This document shows, piece after piece, positions 26,117 through 35,152 of a stretch of DNA of 64,000 bases (the stretch's first letter is position 1; every line of letters begins with the position of its first letter). The translations under genes were made by a program, and so were the position numbers. The stretch covers positions 49,296 to 113,295 of the forward strand of contig MHBG01000064.1 of assembly GCA_001804785.1 (NCBI GenBank), read 5' to 3'. A model generated the notes under the pieces. The model made no database searches, had not been told where the DNA came from, and saw only the letters and a program-made list of their open reading frames with translations. The DNA is from Lentisphaerae bacterium GWF2_45_14 (GTDB taxonomy: Bacteria > Verrucomicrobiota > Lentisphaeria > Victivallales > GWF2-45-14).

Positions 26117-26779
26117 ATGAAATATTTGAAGCACGAGAATAAGTTTCTTTATCTTCTCTCGGCAATGGGGATAATGATGGTGGCGGTGCCGGACGCAGAA
26201 CTGCCGGGGGGGAAGGACTGGATTGTCCAGATAATCTATCTTGCCATGCTCCTAGGTGCGCTTTACGCCATGAAGAAGCGCAAGCGCGGCATTGTAACAT
26301 CAACCCTTATAGCGATGAGCGGTTTTGCGCTTAACACCTCGGGGCTTATGATGAACATAAAGTTGCTGTCCCTTACTGGAGACGGATTGTATCTTCTGTT
26401 TTATCTGATATTTATAGCGAGCGTACTTTCGGATGTTCTCAAGTCCCCGAAGGTCACGAAGGATTCCTTCTGCGGGGTCATATGTGTATATCTCATGATT
26501 GGGATATTCTATGCCACCTTATATAAAGCGTTGGAGTACGCGATGCCGGGTTCCTTTACGAACGTGAATATCATGACGTATTCAACAGGCGACCCCAGTT
26601 TTTTCAATCTGTTATACTTCAGCTTTATAACGCTTGCTACGGTGGGCTACGGAGATATAACGCCATTAAGCCCTATAGCCAAATCACTGGTGATATTGGA
26701 AAGCACGACGGGCGTTTTTTATATAGCAATCCTGATATCGCATCTCATCGGACACTCACAAAGGCAGCACACGGAATGA
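26117..26779 (+). CDS. Potassium channel-type membrane protein
   Basis: A protein of 220 residues with several hydrophobic segments in the first two-thirds and a pore near the end: the selectivity filter TVGYGDITP lies close to residue 177, flanked by FNLLYFSFITLA before it and a last membrane helix after (SLVILESTTGVFYIAILISHLIG). This is the ion-channel 2 (two-helix pore) arrangement, here with about four extra N-terminal helices and no cytoplasmic RCK domain. I prefer this ATG because GGAAG lies 11 nt upstream; an ATG 18 bases earlier is also possible. It likely conducts potassium across the inner membrane. Confidence 0.85.
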   Translation: MKYLKHENKFLYLLSAMGIMMVAVPDAELPGGKDWIVQIIYLAMLLGALYAMKKRKRGIVTSTLIAMSGFALNTSGLMMNIKLLSLTGDGLYLLFYLIFIASVLSDVLKSPKVTKDSFCGVICVYLMIGIFYATLYKALEYAMPGSFTNVNIMTYSTGDPSFFNLLYFSFITLATVGYGDITPLSPIAKSLVILESTTGVFYIAILISHLIGHSQRQHTE

Positions 26780-26796
26780 ATCTTTAATCAGAAAGA

Positions 26797-28668
26797 CTAT
26801 CCGAGACATTTTGACAATGTTTCGGCAAGTTCTTTCATTGAGACGGGTTTGACGAGAATGTCCTTTATCCCAATGGCAATGATTTCATCTTTGTTGAGGG
26901 CGTTGCTGTAACCGGTACAAAGGAATATCGGAATATCGGGTCGGATTTTCAGTATTTCCTTTGCGAGGCTGGAGCCAGGCATGCCGGGCATTGTCTGGTC
27001 GGTAATGACAAGACTGTATGAGTGCGGGTTTTTCCTGAACTCCGCAAGGGCAGCTTCAGGCTCGTTGAAGACGGCGACTTGATATTTGAGTTTGACTAGC
27101 ATTTTTTCCATGAGTTCGGCAAGGAGGACTTCGTCATCTACAAAAAGTACTTTTTCGCCGCTGCCGCCGGGAAACAGACGGGTTTCAGACGGCATAATCT
27201 CTCCGTGCACCTCGATTCTCGGGATAAATACAGTAAATGTGCTGCCTTTGCCCGGCTCGCTTGAGACCTTTATTTCGCCGTTCAATTCCTTTACTCCGTT
27301 TCTAACCATTGAAAGACCCATTCCTGTGGCTTCACCTACTGGTTTTGTGGTGAAAAACGGTTCGAATATTTTATCAATGACGTTGGGGCTTATTCCTTTG
27401 CCGGTATCAGAGACGGAAAGCCTTATATAGGGGCCTGGTTTTATCTCTTTAAACGATGGGGCTTTGTTCATCGTCAGATTAAAGTCTTCGAGGATTACTT
27501 CCAGAGTTCCGCCTGATTCGCGCATGGCATACGAGGCATTGGCACAGAGGTTCATCAGAATCTGATGGATTTCAGTGGGGTCGCCGAGTACGCATGAATT
27601 GCTTTTAATATTTCTCTTTATTTTGATACTTGAGGGAATAGTGGACTCTATAAATTTGAGTATTTCCCTTACCATGATGGCCATTTGGATTGGCCCCTTC
27701 CTTCTCTTTGAGCTTCTTGAAAATGTAAGTATTTGTTTTACAAGATCTTTGGCCCTTATTCCGGCCCCGAATATCTGTTCAAAGAATTCATGTGCGGCAC
27801 TATTTTTTTCAGTTTCATCCATACCCATTTCGGTATATCCGAGTATGCCCATGAGTATGTTGTTGAAGTCATGGGCTATCCCGCCCGCGAGAGTGCCCAT
27901 CGCCTGCATTTTATGTGACTGACTGAGCTGCTTTTCAAGTTCAATCTCATGGCTCATATCTCTTTGACAGGAGACGTAGCCTGTGATGTTTCCGTCCTTG
28001 TCGGTGATAGGGGAAATTGTCATGCTCATTTCGAAGAAGGAACCGTCTTTTCTTCGATCTATTATCTCGCCCTTCCATTTTTTCCCGGCGCTTATCGTAT
28101 CCCATATTCCCTTCTGGAACAAACTGCTGTGTTCGCCGCTTTCGAGTATTCTGATTGATTTGCCTTTAACTTCCGTGCGGGTGTAGCCTGTTATTTTTTC
28201 AAAGGCGGGATTGACGAACTGGATTATTCCTTCCGTGCCGGTAATCACGATGGCCTCGGAAGATTCCTCGACCAGTGTGGCGGCTTTTATTAGTTCGGTC
28301 TCAAGTTCCTTGCGAACATTGATATTCTCAAAAATAAATGCGAAGCTGTTATCGGACAGTGGGCAAAGAAGACCTGAGAAGAAATGGCCTTTATGCCGGG
28401 CTTCAAATTTTCTATGCTGTTGTTTTTCCGTGACGGCCTTAAAGTACTTTTCTTTAATCTCCTTGACATATTCGGGAAAAATTTCATGGAAATATTTTCC
28501 CACAATATCCTTTGCCGCGAAACCGGAATAAGATTCGAATGTACTGTTTACGTCGGCTATTTTGAAAGCGGATGCCTTGCCTGAACTGTCCCTTTCCACG
28601 TCGAAGATAATCGCGGAGATACCGGCATCTTCCATAAGTGTTTTGTAAATTTTAGAGTTGTCCATCAT
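26797..28668 (-). CDS. PAS-domain hybrid sensor histidine kinase with receiver domain
   Basis: A 623-residue cytoplasmic signalling protein without membrane segments. Two PAS-like domains (about residues 8-115 and 125-245, the second with FVNPAFEKITGYTRTEV) are followed by a HisKA helix with the phospho-acceptor His in GGIAHDFNNIL near residue 264. An HATPase domain has DTGKGISPNVIDKIFEPFFTTK, and a receiver (about 500-620) has the phospho-Asp in VITDQTMPGMPG. The order resembles NtrB-like kinases with a C-terminal REC. There is no output domain or partner regulator nearby. It starts 12 nt after the DNA polymerase gene stops, so both probably share a transcript. Confidence 0.93.
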   Translation of the reverse strand: MMDNSKIYKTLMEDAGISAIIFDVERDSSGKASAFKIADVNSTFESYSGFAAKDIVGKYFHEIFPEYVKEIKEKYFKAVTEKQQHRKFEARHKGHFFSGLLCPLSDNSFAFIFENINVRKELETELIKAATLVEESSEAIVITGTEGIIQFVNPAFEKITGYTRTEVKGKSIRILESGEHSSLFQKGIWDTISAGKKWKGEIIDRRKDGSFFEMSMTISPITDKDGNITGYVSCQRDMSHEIELEKQLSQSHKMQAMGTLAGGIAHDFNNILMGILGYTEMGMDETEKNSAAHEFFEQIFGAGIRAKDLVKQILTFSRSSKRRKGPIQMAIMVREILKFIESTIPSSIKIKRNIKSNSCVLGDPTEIHQILMNLCANASYAMRESGGTLEVILEDFNLTMNKAPSFKEIKPGPYIRLSVSDTGKGISPNVIDKIFEPFFTTKPVGEATGMGLSMVRNGVKELNGEIKVSSEPGKGSTFTVFIPRIEVHGEIMPSETRLFPGGSGEKVLFVDDEVLLAELMEKMLVKLKYQVAVFNEPEAALAEFRKNPHSYSLVITDQTMPGMPGSSLAKEILKIRPDIPIFLCTGYSNALNKDEIIAIGIKDILVKPVSMKELAETLSKCLG

Positions 28669-28680
28669 GAAAGACCCTTT

Positions 28681-30915
28681 TTATTTTTCTGCCATTTCAA
28701 AATCGAAATTCATTTGAGCGCTTCGGTTTTCGCCTGTCGGGATAAAATCAGAAAATTTATTGTAAAGTTCGTCAAGTTTCGCCAGATAGTAATTTATATT
28801 TTCATCGCGTTGGGGGGGAGCGTCCGCCAGAAGGCGGGAGTTGTCGAAAATTGAGACGTTTTTCTTTGTTCCGGTAACGTAGAACGATACCTGGTCGCCC
28901 CTTCTGTAATCGCGCTTTGATGCCGCCGCGAGTTCGTAAGCGGCACTTCTTCTGCCGCCGCCGGCGGATATTTTTTTACTGTAAACTTCTACCGAGTCGC
29001 TCAATGTTTCTGTTTTTGCGAGTTTTTCGAGAGGGAATGCGCGTTCGTTTATCATTTGTCTGTACTTCTCGGTAAACGTATTCACCTCGGAAAATTTTTC
29101 ATTAAGGACAAGGTAAATTATCTGCCGGATATAATCTCGCTGAAAGGGTTCGAGGCCTCTTGATTTGAGTGCGGCTCCGGTAACTGATATTTCGCCGTTG
29201 TCTGAAAGCAGCGCATAGTTTTTGCTTTTATAGCAGAACATGGCTTTGCATGTCGAATCCAGCTCCACTTCTATTCCGGGGGGTAAAACGCTTTGTATTT
29301 TCTTCTCCATTTCCGACGTGCTGTTTTGGTCCGGCGGCGGCTGAAAGTAAATCCCGTCGGTGTCCATTTCTATCACTTTTGCTCCCTGCGAGTTGAGAAA
29401 ATCAAGCATGGAGCTGAGTATTTTGCGGCCTTTGGCGGTTACTTCGGCGGCCATGGCAAAGTCGTTGAAAGTACCCTGACTAAAACCAAGATAACCGTAG
29501 AATGAATTTATCAATATCTTGAAAGTTGTCTGGAGCGAATTGTAATAATCCTTCATCGCGGGGGTTTCGGCACTGCGCTCGGCGTCCTTTGCCTCGAGGC
29601 GGAACTCCCTGAGAGTCTTGAGGAATTTCGTGAAAATGCCGAGCGTATCGCGTTTTGGGCAGAGGTTGCAGGAAAGGATTATTGACGGATAAAGAGAGCG
29701 CACGTCGCAGTGCCACACATTTTCGAAAACGCCCGAATGAAACGCCTTTGTCAGCGCTCCGGTGAAGGGAACTCCGTTTTCGGGGAGGGGGATTGATTCG
29801 GTCATTGAAATATAGTGTGCCGTCAGTATGGCGTCTATCCTTGTCGCATTGCCGCGGACGGCGCAATCCTGGTACTTCATCGGCACGAGCTGTGCCTGAT
29901 AGAAAAAGCTTGGCGAAAGAATATCGGAAACGGCCCTTGTCTCGCGGGCATCGTCCAGAGCGTAGGCGAGAAGGCGCGTCCTGTCGTTTTGCCATGCTTT
30001 CGATATTTCGCGGCCGTCGATGTATGTCCTGTCTTTCGGGGCCACACCGAAATGCTTGGCGACTTCCTTGAGCCCGTAGCCATCCAAGTTTCTGTGCGTA
30101 ACATCGTAAAGCTGGACGAGATAGTATATATCGACAATGTGCCTGCCGTATATGTCGTACCGTGTATAGTTGATTGTCCTTTCGGCAGCGCTGAATCTGG
30201 AATTGCGTTTCTTCATGGGGGAATTGTCACGTCCCAGACCGAGTTTGACCTTGTGTCGTTTTGCTCTTTCCTCGATGAAAGGCAGGTCGAAGCGGAAGAT
30301 GTTATAGCCTTCAAGCACATCGGGGTCGCGCTCTTTTACCGTATTGACGAATTCCTGAAGCAGCTCTTTTTCGGACATATTTTCGGCGCTGATGCATTTT
30401 TCCCAACCGGTACTGTCGGTCATGCTTATTATTATTATGCCGTCGCCTTCGCGTTCCGGATTGGGGAAGTCGAAGCCCTCGGTGCAGACCGTCTCTATAT
30501 CGAACTGCATCCTTCGTATATCAGGAAAGCGCATATCTGAAAAAAGCCTGAAGGACTCCGAAATAAAAAGCTGAGTCGTAAGGTCTGAAATGACCCTGTA
30601 CGGAGCACTCGGAGAGGACGGAGAAAAGCCCGTGACCGAGGAAAGAAATTTTAACGCATCCTCGTAATCGGCCTTGCTTTTGAAGCGGGCAAGAAAGGCG
30701 AGCGGTGCGCTACCTGAAAGCTTTTCTATCTCAAATTTTTTGGCGAAACCGTCCAGAATCGATTCAGATTTAAGCAGGATGAAAGGCCGGAAATCAATTG
30801 TTTCAGAACGCACGGAGTCCCCGTCCCGTATGAAGACACAGGCTCCTCCATCTCCGACAGGCTCGGCGCCGACTATGCGGCAAATCCTGGAATTTGCAAT
30901 TTTCTCGAGCTTCAT
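28681..30915 (-). CDS. Family B DNA polymerase with proofreading exonuclease
   Basis: A 744-residue family B polymerase, about the size of E. coli Pol II. The exonuclease has FDIET (Exo I, near residue 138), YNIFRFD (Exo II) and YALDDA (Exo III), so proofreading looks active. The polymerase has motif A DVRSLYPS near 403, motif B KxxxNSFYG and motif C DTDG near 518, where most B polymerases have DTDS. The frame is open 30 codons further upstream, but no ribosome site supports that start, and the protein that begins MKLEKIANSR fits the family. Bacterial B polymerases usually act in DNA repair and restart. The gene is immediately upstream of a histidine kinase gene. Confidence 0.92.
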   Translation of the reverse strand: MKLEKIANSRICRIVGAEPVGDGGACVFIRDGDSVRSETIDFRPFILLKSESILDGFAKKFEIEKLSGSAPLAFLARFKSKADYEDALKFLSSVTGFSPSSPSAPYRVISDLTTQLFISESFRLFSDMRFPDIRRMQFDIETVCTEGFDFPNPEREGDGIIIISMTDSTGWEKCISAENMSEKELLQEFVNTVKERDPDVLEGYNIFRFDLPFIEERAKRHKVKLGLGRDNSPMKKRNSRFSAAERTINYTRYDIYGRHIVDIYYLVQLYDVTHRNLDGYGLKEVAKHFGVAPKDRTYIDGREISKAWQNDRTRLLAYALDDARETRAVSDILSPSFFYQAQLVPMKYQDCAVRGNATRIDAILTAHYISMTESIPLPENGVPFTGALTKAFHSGVFENVWHCDVRSLYPSIILSCNLCPKRDTLGIFTKFLKTLREFRLEAKDAERSAETPAMKDYYNSLQTTFKILINSFYGYLGFSQGTFNDFAMAAEVTAKGRKILSSMLDFLNSQGAKVIEMDTDGIYFQPPPDQNSTSEMEKKIQSVLPPGIEVELDSTCKAMFCYKSKNYALLSDNGEISVTGAALKSRGLEPFQRDYIRQIIYLVLNEKFSEVNTFTEKYRQMINERAFPLEKLAKTETLSDSVEVYSKKISAGGGRRSAAYELAAASKRDYRRGDQVSFYVTGTKKNVSIFDNSRLLADAPPQRDENINYYLAKLDELYNKFSDFIPTGENRSAQMNFDFEMAEK

Positions 30916-31089
30916 GAGGCTAATATACCCCGAGAGTAACCTAATTGCAATGACGTTGAAGGGAAGAATAGCCGCTGTTTTTTTTGTGAAACCTTTGAAT
31001 ATCATATTTTAAAAGGGTAAATAAAAGTTATATTACCCCCTTTACGCCGGTTTACACAAAACATTTTTTTTTGAGGGCTTATCTGAAAA

Positions 31090-32379
31090 GTGAAAGAAGT
31101 TAAAGTCGGAGTCATAGGGTTCGGTACCGTCGGAGCGGGCGTGGCGAACTGTCTTTTGAAAAATTGCGATGTTATCGCGAAACGTTGTGGCGTGAAGCCG
31201 GTGCTTGTGAAAGTCGCCGATCTCGACATTGAAAAGGACAGGGGGGTTAATGTTCCACGAACGCTTCTGACAAGAGATGCGCATGAGCTCATCAGAGAGT
31301 CGGATATTGTCGTGGAACTCATCGGAGGGATAACGAAGGCAAAAGACTTTATCATCGAAGCTCTTGAGCAAGGGAAACCAGTCGTTACCGCAAATAAGGC
31401 GCTTCTCGCGGAAAAAGGCGATGAAATCTTCGCGGCAGCCGCAAAAAGCAATGCCGATGTATATTTTGAGGCCAGCGTCGCTGGCGGAATTCCAGTTATC
31501 AAGGCTCTGCGCGAAGGACTTGCCGGCAATAGAATAAACAGGATTTACGGGATACTTAACGGTACATGCAACTATATACTTACCAGAATGGAACGTGAAA
31601 ACGTGGACTTCTGGCCGGTTCTTGAAGATGCTCAAAAGCTCGGCTATGCCGAGGCGGAGCCCTCGCTCGATATAGACGGCTTCGATACCGCCCACAAGGC
31701 AACCATTCTCGCCTCAATAGCCTACGGGAAGTGGTTCGGAATGAAGCCTATATTCGTCAGCGGCATAAGAGATATTTCTCTTGCCGACCTCAAGTATGCG
31801 GACGACCTCGGCTACCGCATAAAACTCCTCGCCGTTATAAAGCAGATTGAGGGCGATGTCCAGATACGCGTTCATCCGGCGCTTGTGCCAAAAACAGCGC
31901 TGCTCGCAAATATTTCAGAAGTTTTTAACGGCGTAATGATAAACGGCGATACCGTAGGCGATACTCTATTTTACGGAAGGGGTGCCGGCCGCGATGCTAC
32001 CTCAAGCGCTGTTGTCGCAGACATTATTGACATATGTCTTAACATTTCTTCGGGCTCGCCGCGTCGTATTCCGCCGTTCCGCGAAGGACGGCAGTTCGAA
32101 AACATCACTCCAATGGAAAAAATAACTACACGCTACTACATCAGGCTTCAAGTCGAAGACAAGCCCGGCGTTATCGCCAAGGCTGCCGAGATACTCGCCT
32201 CGAAGGGTATCAGCGTCTCCAGTTTTATCCAGAAGGAAGGTCAGTCCTCTGATAACGTGTCCGTGTTAATCCTTACACACGAGGCACTTGAGGAAGATGT
32301 AATGAAGGCGGTGAGCGAAATCGAAAAGCTTCCGTCCGTAAAAGAAAAAGCAAAACTTATCAGAATAGAGGATATTTAA
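31090..32379 (+). CDS. hom: Homoserine dehydrogenase
   Basis: A 429-residue enzyme that reduces aspartate semialdehyde to homoserine, the branch to threonine and methionine. The NAD(P) motif GFGTVGAGV is at residues 9-17. NGTCNYILTRM near residue 158 and GYAEAEPSLDIDGFDTAHK near 180 hold the substrate site with its catalytic Asp and Lys, and GRGAGRDATSSAVV follows. The last 80 residues are an ACT domain (PGVIAKAAEILASKGISVSS), the usual seat of threonine feedback. Start is GTG with GAGGG 12 nt upstream. An aspartokinase gene follows after 5 nt. Confidence 0.96.
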   Translation: MKEVKVGVIGFGTVGAGVANCLLKNCDVIAKRCGVKPVLVKVADLDIEKDRGVNVPRTLLTRDAHELIRESDIVVELIGGITKAKDFIIEALEQGKPVVTANKALLAEKGDEIFAAAAKSNADVYFEASVAGGIPVIKALREGLAGNRINRIYGILNGTCNYILTRMERENVDFWPVLEDAQKLGYAEAEPSLDIDGFDTAHKATILASIAYGKWFGMKPIFVSGIRDISLADLKYADDLGYRIKLLAVIKQIEGDVQIRVHPALVPKTALLANISEVFNGVMINGDTVGDTLFYGRGAGRDATSSAVVADIIDICLNISSGSPRRIPPFREGRQFENITPMEKITTRYYIRLQVEDKPGVIAKAAEILASKGISVSSFIQKEGQSSDNVSVLILTHEALEEDVMKAVSEIEKLPSVKEKAKLIRIEDI

Positions 32380-32384
32380 AAGCT

Positions 32385-33794
32385 ATGCCAGGAAATCATA
32401 CCGTAGAAAAAATTGGCGGTACTTCCATGAGCCGCTTCGGCGATGTGATGAAAAACGTTATCATCGGTCACCGACAGCCAGCCGAACTATATAACCGCAT
32501 ATTTGTGGTTTCGGCTTACGGCGGCATCACAAATCTGCTCCTCGAAAATAAAAAAACAGGAGAGCCGGGCGTTTACGGGAAATTTGCTGTCGGCGAAGAG
32601 TCGTGGCAGGCCGCTCTTGAGACCGTGAGAAGCAAAATGCTTGAATTTAATAAATCATTTGCTGACATCGGACTCGACCTCAAAAAAGCCGATGACTTTA
32701 CGAACGAGAGAATAGAAGGACTCAGGGCATGTCTTCAAGACATCATGAGACTGCGTTCGTACGGACACCTCAAGCCCAAGGATTACCTTCCCGCAAGCCG
32801 CGAATTTCTCAGCGCAGCCGGAGAGGCCCACAGTGCCTTCAATTCCGCTCTCATCCTCCAGGCCAACGGCATTAACGGCACCTTCATCGATCTTACCGGC
32901 TGGAAAGACACAGGCTCCTATACTATTGATACAATGATAAAGCAGTGTTTTGAAAATGTCGATTTCGCCAAAGAAATACCCATCGTGACAGGTTATGTGA
33001 AGTTCGATGAGGGCATCATGACCCGCTTCGATCGAGGCTACAGCGAAATAACCTTCAGCAAAATAGCGGTACTTACCGACGCCAGAGAAGGTATCATACA
33101 TAAGGAATACCATCTCTGCACCGGCGATCCCGTACTCTTGGGCGCAGACAAAGTACAGGTCATCGGCAATACCAATTTCGATATCGCCGACCAGCTTTCA
33201 GACCTCGACATGGAGGCCATCCACTCGAAAGCGTCGAAGGAGATGGAACTCAAAAATATTCCGATCCGCGTAAAAAACGCCTTCGAACCGGAACATCCGG
33301 GGACTCTCATCAGCCGCGATTATGTCTCGCCAGAGCCCAGGGTCGAAATGATATGCGGCAGAAGCGACATGATAGCAATCGAAGTTTACGATCCTGAAAT
33401 GGTCGGACAGAGCGGTTACGACTACAGGCTTCTGTCCAGCTTCAACAGAGCCGGTATCAGCTATATAGCAAAAAACACCAACGCTAATACCATAACCCAT
33501 TATGTTTCGGAAAAATCCAGAAAAATCGACGACTGTCTTAAAATGATGCGTGAAACGCTTCCCAACGCCCAGATACAGACCAGTAAGGTCGCTATTGTAA
33601 GCGTTATCGGCAGCAACATGAGGATTCCCGGCTTTCTTTCAAGGGCAGCCGGCTCGCTAGCCGCCTCGGGAATAAATATCATTGCGCTTGATCAGTGCAT
33701 GAGGCAGGTCAATATTCAGTTCATAGTAGAAAGAAAACACTTTGAGGAAGCCCAGATCGCGCTGCACAGGGAATTCGTCGAAAAGGGAAGTTGA
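32385..33794 (+). CDS. Aspartate kinase, Ask_Ect-like subtype
   Basis: A 469-residue aspartokinase that phosphorylates aspartate, the first step to lysine, threonine and methionine. The opening HTVEKIGGTSMSRF differs from the VxKFGGTS of common LysC. FVVSAYGGITNLLL, GEPGVYGKF and MTRFDRGYSEITF strongly recall the specialised aspartokinase of ectoine clusters (Ask_Ect) as I remember it. Two ACT-like units close the protein (VEMICGRSDMIAIEV, VAIVSVIGSNM). No ectABC is in the window; the partner here is homoserine dehydrogenase, 5 nt upstream. The subtype call rests on recalled sequence and needs a tree. Confidence 0.9.
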   Translation: MPGNHTVEKIGGTSMSRFGDVMKNVIIGHRQPAELYNRIFVVSAYGGITNLLLENKKTGEPGVYGKFAVGEESWQAALETVRSKMLEFNKSFADIGLDLKKADDFTNERIEGLRACLQDIMRLRSYGHLKPKDYLPASREFLSAAGEAHSAFNSALILQANGINGTFIDLTGWKDTGSYTIDTMIKQCFENVDFAKEIPIVTGYVKFDEGIMTRFDRGYSEITFSKIAVLTDAREGIIHKEYHLCTGDPVLLGADKVQVIGNTNFDIADQLSDLDMEAIHSKASKEMELKNIPIRVKNAFEPEHPGTLISRDYVSPEPRVEMICGRSDMIAIEVYDPEMVGQSGYDYRLLSSFNRAGISYIAKNTNANTITHYVSEKSRKIDDCLKMMRETLPNAQIQTSKVAIVSVIGSNMRIPGFLSRAAGSLAASGINIIALDQCMRQVNIQFIVERKHFEEAQIALHREFVEKGS

Positions 33795-33835
33795 TTTGAA
33801 AATATCCAGGATCACCTGGCAAGGAGATATAAAAA

Positions 33836-35020
33836 ATGAGAACAGGGATTGTCGTAGGGGTTTCAGCGGCGGCGCTTTTGCTGTTCGCAACAGGTTGCTC
33901 AACATTTAAAAGTATGTTCGGCAAAAAAGAGAAAATGCCCGAAAGTCAGAATGTCTTTTCCTTCGGGAAAAATGAGCCGGGCGGGATTGTCATCGATAAA
34001 GCCGGAAGAATTTTCGTGTGCTTTCCGAAATCATCCGCGACCGCAGCCCATGAGGCCGATGTTCTCGAAATCGTAGACGGACGCTCCAAGAGATATGCGC
34101 CGGATAAAGCCTGGAACAGTTGGAAAGCCGGTGCAGATGCGCGAAAAGCCTTTGTTTGCGCAAGAGCCATGACGGTTGATGATCAGAATAATCTGTGGGT
34201 GCTTGATTCCGCCAATCCCGGACAAAAGAGCCTTGTGCAGGGCGGTGCGAAAATCGTCAAAATGAATATCAGCAACCCCAAGGCAGTCGTTGAAAGGGCT
34301 TATCTGCTTCCTGATGCCGTAAGCGGAGGGAAAGCCTTCCTCAGCAGTCTCGCAATCGATTCGGCTAACAAGAAAGCCTACATAGCTGACAGCGGCTGCG
34401 GCGCATTGGTTGTCCTTGATCTGGACAGCGGCAAATGCCGCAAGGTGCTAGAAGGCCATCCCAGCACTGCCGCAAAAAAGAAATTCACAGTTGAAGCTGC
34501 AGGGAAAGACCTCTGCCGGAACGACGGAAAACCCGTCAACGGTAACGTGAACAGCCTATGCCTTTCACCTGATGGCAAATGGCTTTACTTCGCGCCGCTT
34601 GCGGGCAAAAGGCTTTACAGGATCGACACGAGTTTCCTTTCAAACATGAAACTCAATAACATTGACCTTGTAAAAGGCATTGAGATCATGGGCGAGCCGG
34701 GGCAGATATGCGCGATGGCAAAGGACTCTGTCGGAAATATGTATCTCTCAAGCGCGAACGACAATGCCATCAAGCGTGTTGACGTCTACGGTCTTATTGA
34801 CACTATTTACGAAAGCAAGAATCTCGAATGGCCTGACGGTCTTGCCGCAATCCCCGACGGGAAAACTCTTTACCTTACGAGCTCTCAACTCAACCGCTCT
34901 CCGGATTTCGCTAAGGACGGCAATCCCGATTTCAAATATCCATTCCGTCTGACGAAACTCCCGCTTGGTTGTCTTGACAAGTTTGCTCCAAAAGAAAACG
35001 CCTCGGCAAAAAAGAAATAG
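33836..35020 (+). CDS. Lipoprotein with MRJP/SMP-30-like beta-propeller
   Basis: A 394-residue exported lipoprotein. The signal ends in the lipobox LLLFATGC, with Cys at residue 21. The rest has repeated propeller-type strands: GGIVIDKAGRIFVCF, DDQNNLWVLDSA, IDSANKKAYIADSG, GNVNSLCLSPDGKWLYFAP, DSVGNMYLSS and IPDGKTLYLTSS. The WVLDSA and YIADS repeats are like the major royal jelly/yellow protein family, related to SMP-30 propellers. Some such propellers are lactonases, but no metal-binding set can be confirmed here. A sugar-binding or scaffold role is possible. A good hairpin terminator follows. Confidence 0.8.
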   Translation: MRTGIVVGVSAAALLLFATGCSTFKSMFGKKEKMPESQNVFSFGKNEPGGIVIDKAGRIFVCFPKSSATAAHEADVLEIVDGRSKRYAPDKAWNSWKAGADARKAFVCARAMTVDDQNNLWVLDSANPGQKSLVQGGAKIVKMNISNPKAVVERAYLLPDAVSGGKAFLSSLAIDSANKKAYIADSGCGALVVLDLDSGKCRKVLEGHPSTAAKKKFTVEAAGKDLCRNDGKPVNGNVNSLCLSPDGKWLYFAPLAGKRLYRIDTSFLSNMKLNNIDLVKGIEIMGEPGQICAMAKDSVGNMYLSSANDNAIKRVDVYGLIDTIYESKNLEWPDGLAAIPDGKTLYLTSSQLNRSPDFAKDGNPDFKYPFRLTKLPLGCLDKFAPKENASAKKK

Positions 35021-35046
35021 CGGGGCCTTTGCCTTGCGTCAATATC

Positions 35047-35080
35047 GTGCCGTTTCGCTTCGTAGACGGCACATTTTTTA
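35047..35080 (+). terminator. Rho-independent terminator after the MRJP-like lipoprotein
   Basis: GTGCCGT (35047-35053) pairs perfectly with ACGGCAC (35066-35072) around a 12-nt loop, and ATTTTTTAT follows directly. The hairpin begins 27 nt after the lipoprotein stop. Stem and T-run are both as expected for an intrinsic terminator on the plus strand. Confidence 0.78.
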
Positions 35081-35087
35081 TATTGAA

Positions 35088-35119
35088 AAAGAGGGAATCT
35101 TGAAGTAGATTCCCTCTTT
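35088..35119. repeat. Perfect 13-bp inverted repeat in the aconitase leader
   Basis: AAAGAGGGAATCT (35088-35100) and its exact complement AGATTCCCTCTTT (35107-35119) flank a six-base loop. The T-tract is on the minus-strand side of the stem (AAAAAG on the plus strand just before it), so it would end transcription best on the minus strand, where no gene runs. On the plus strand it lies 33 nt before the aconitase ATG and 16 nt after the previous terminator. It could be a backup terminator or a structured leader of the aconitase mRNA. Confidence 0.6.
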
Positions 35120-35152
35120 CCAGTCATTATACATTCAGGAAAGGTTCAGGAT

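Noticed and set aside
29815..30540. 241-codon plus-strand open frame
   Set aside because: Antisense to the family B polymerase, whose exonuclease motifs are intact in the minus frame.
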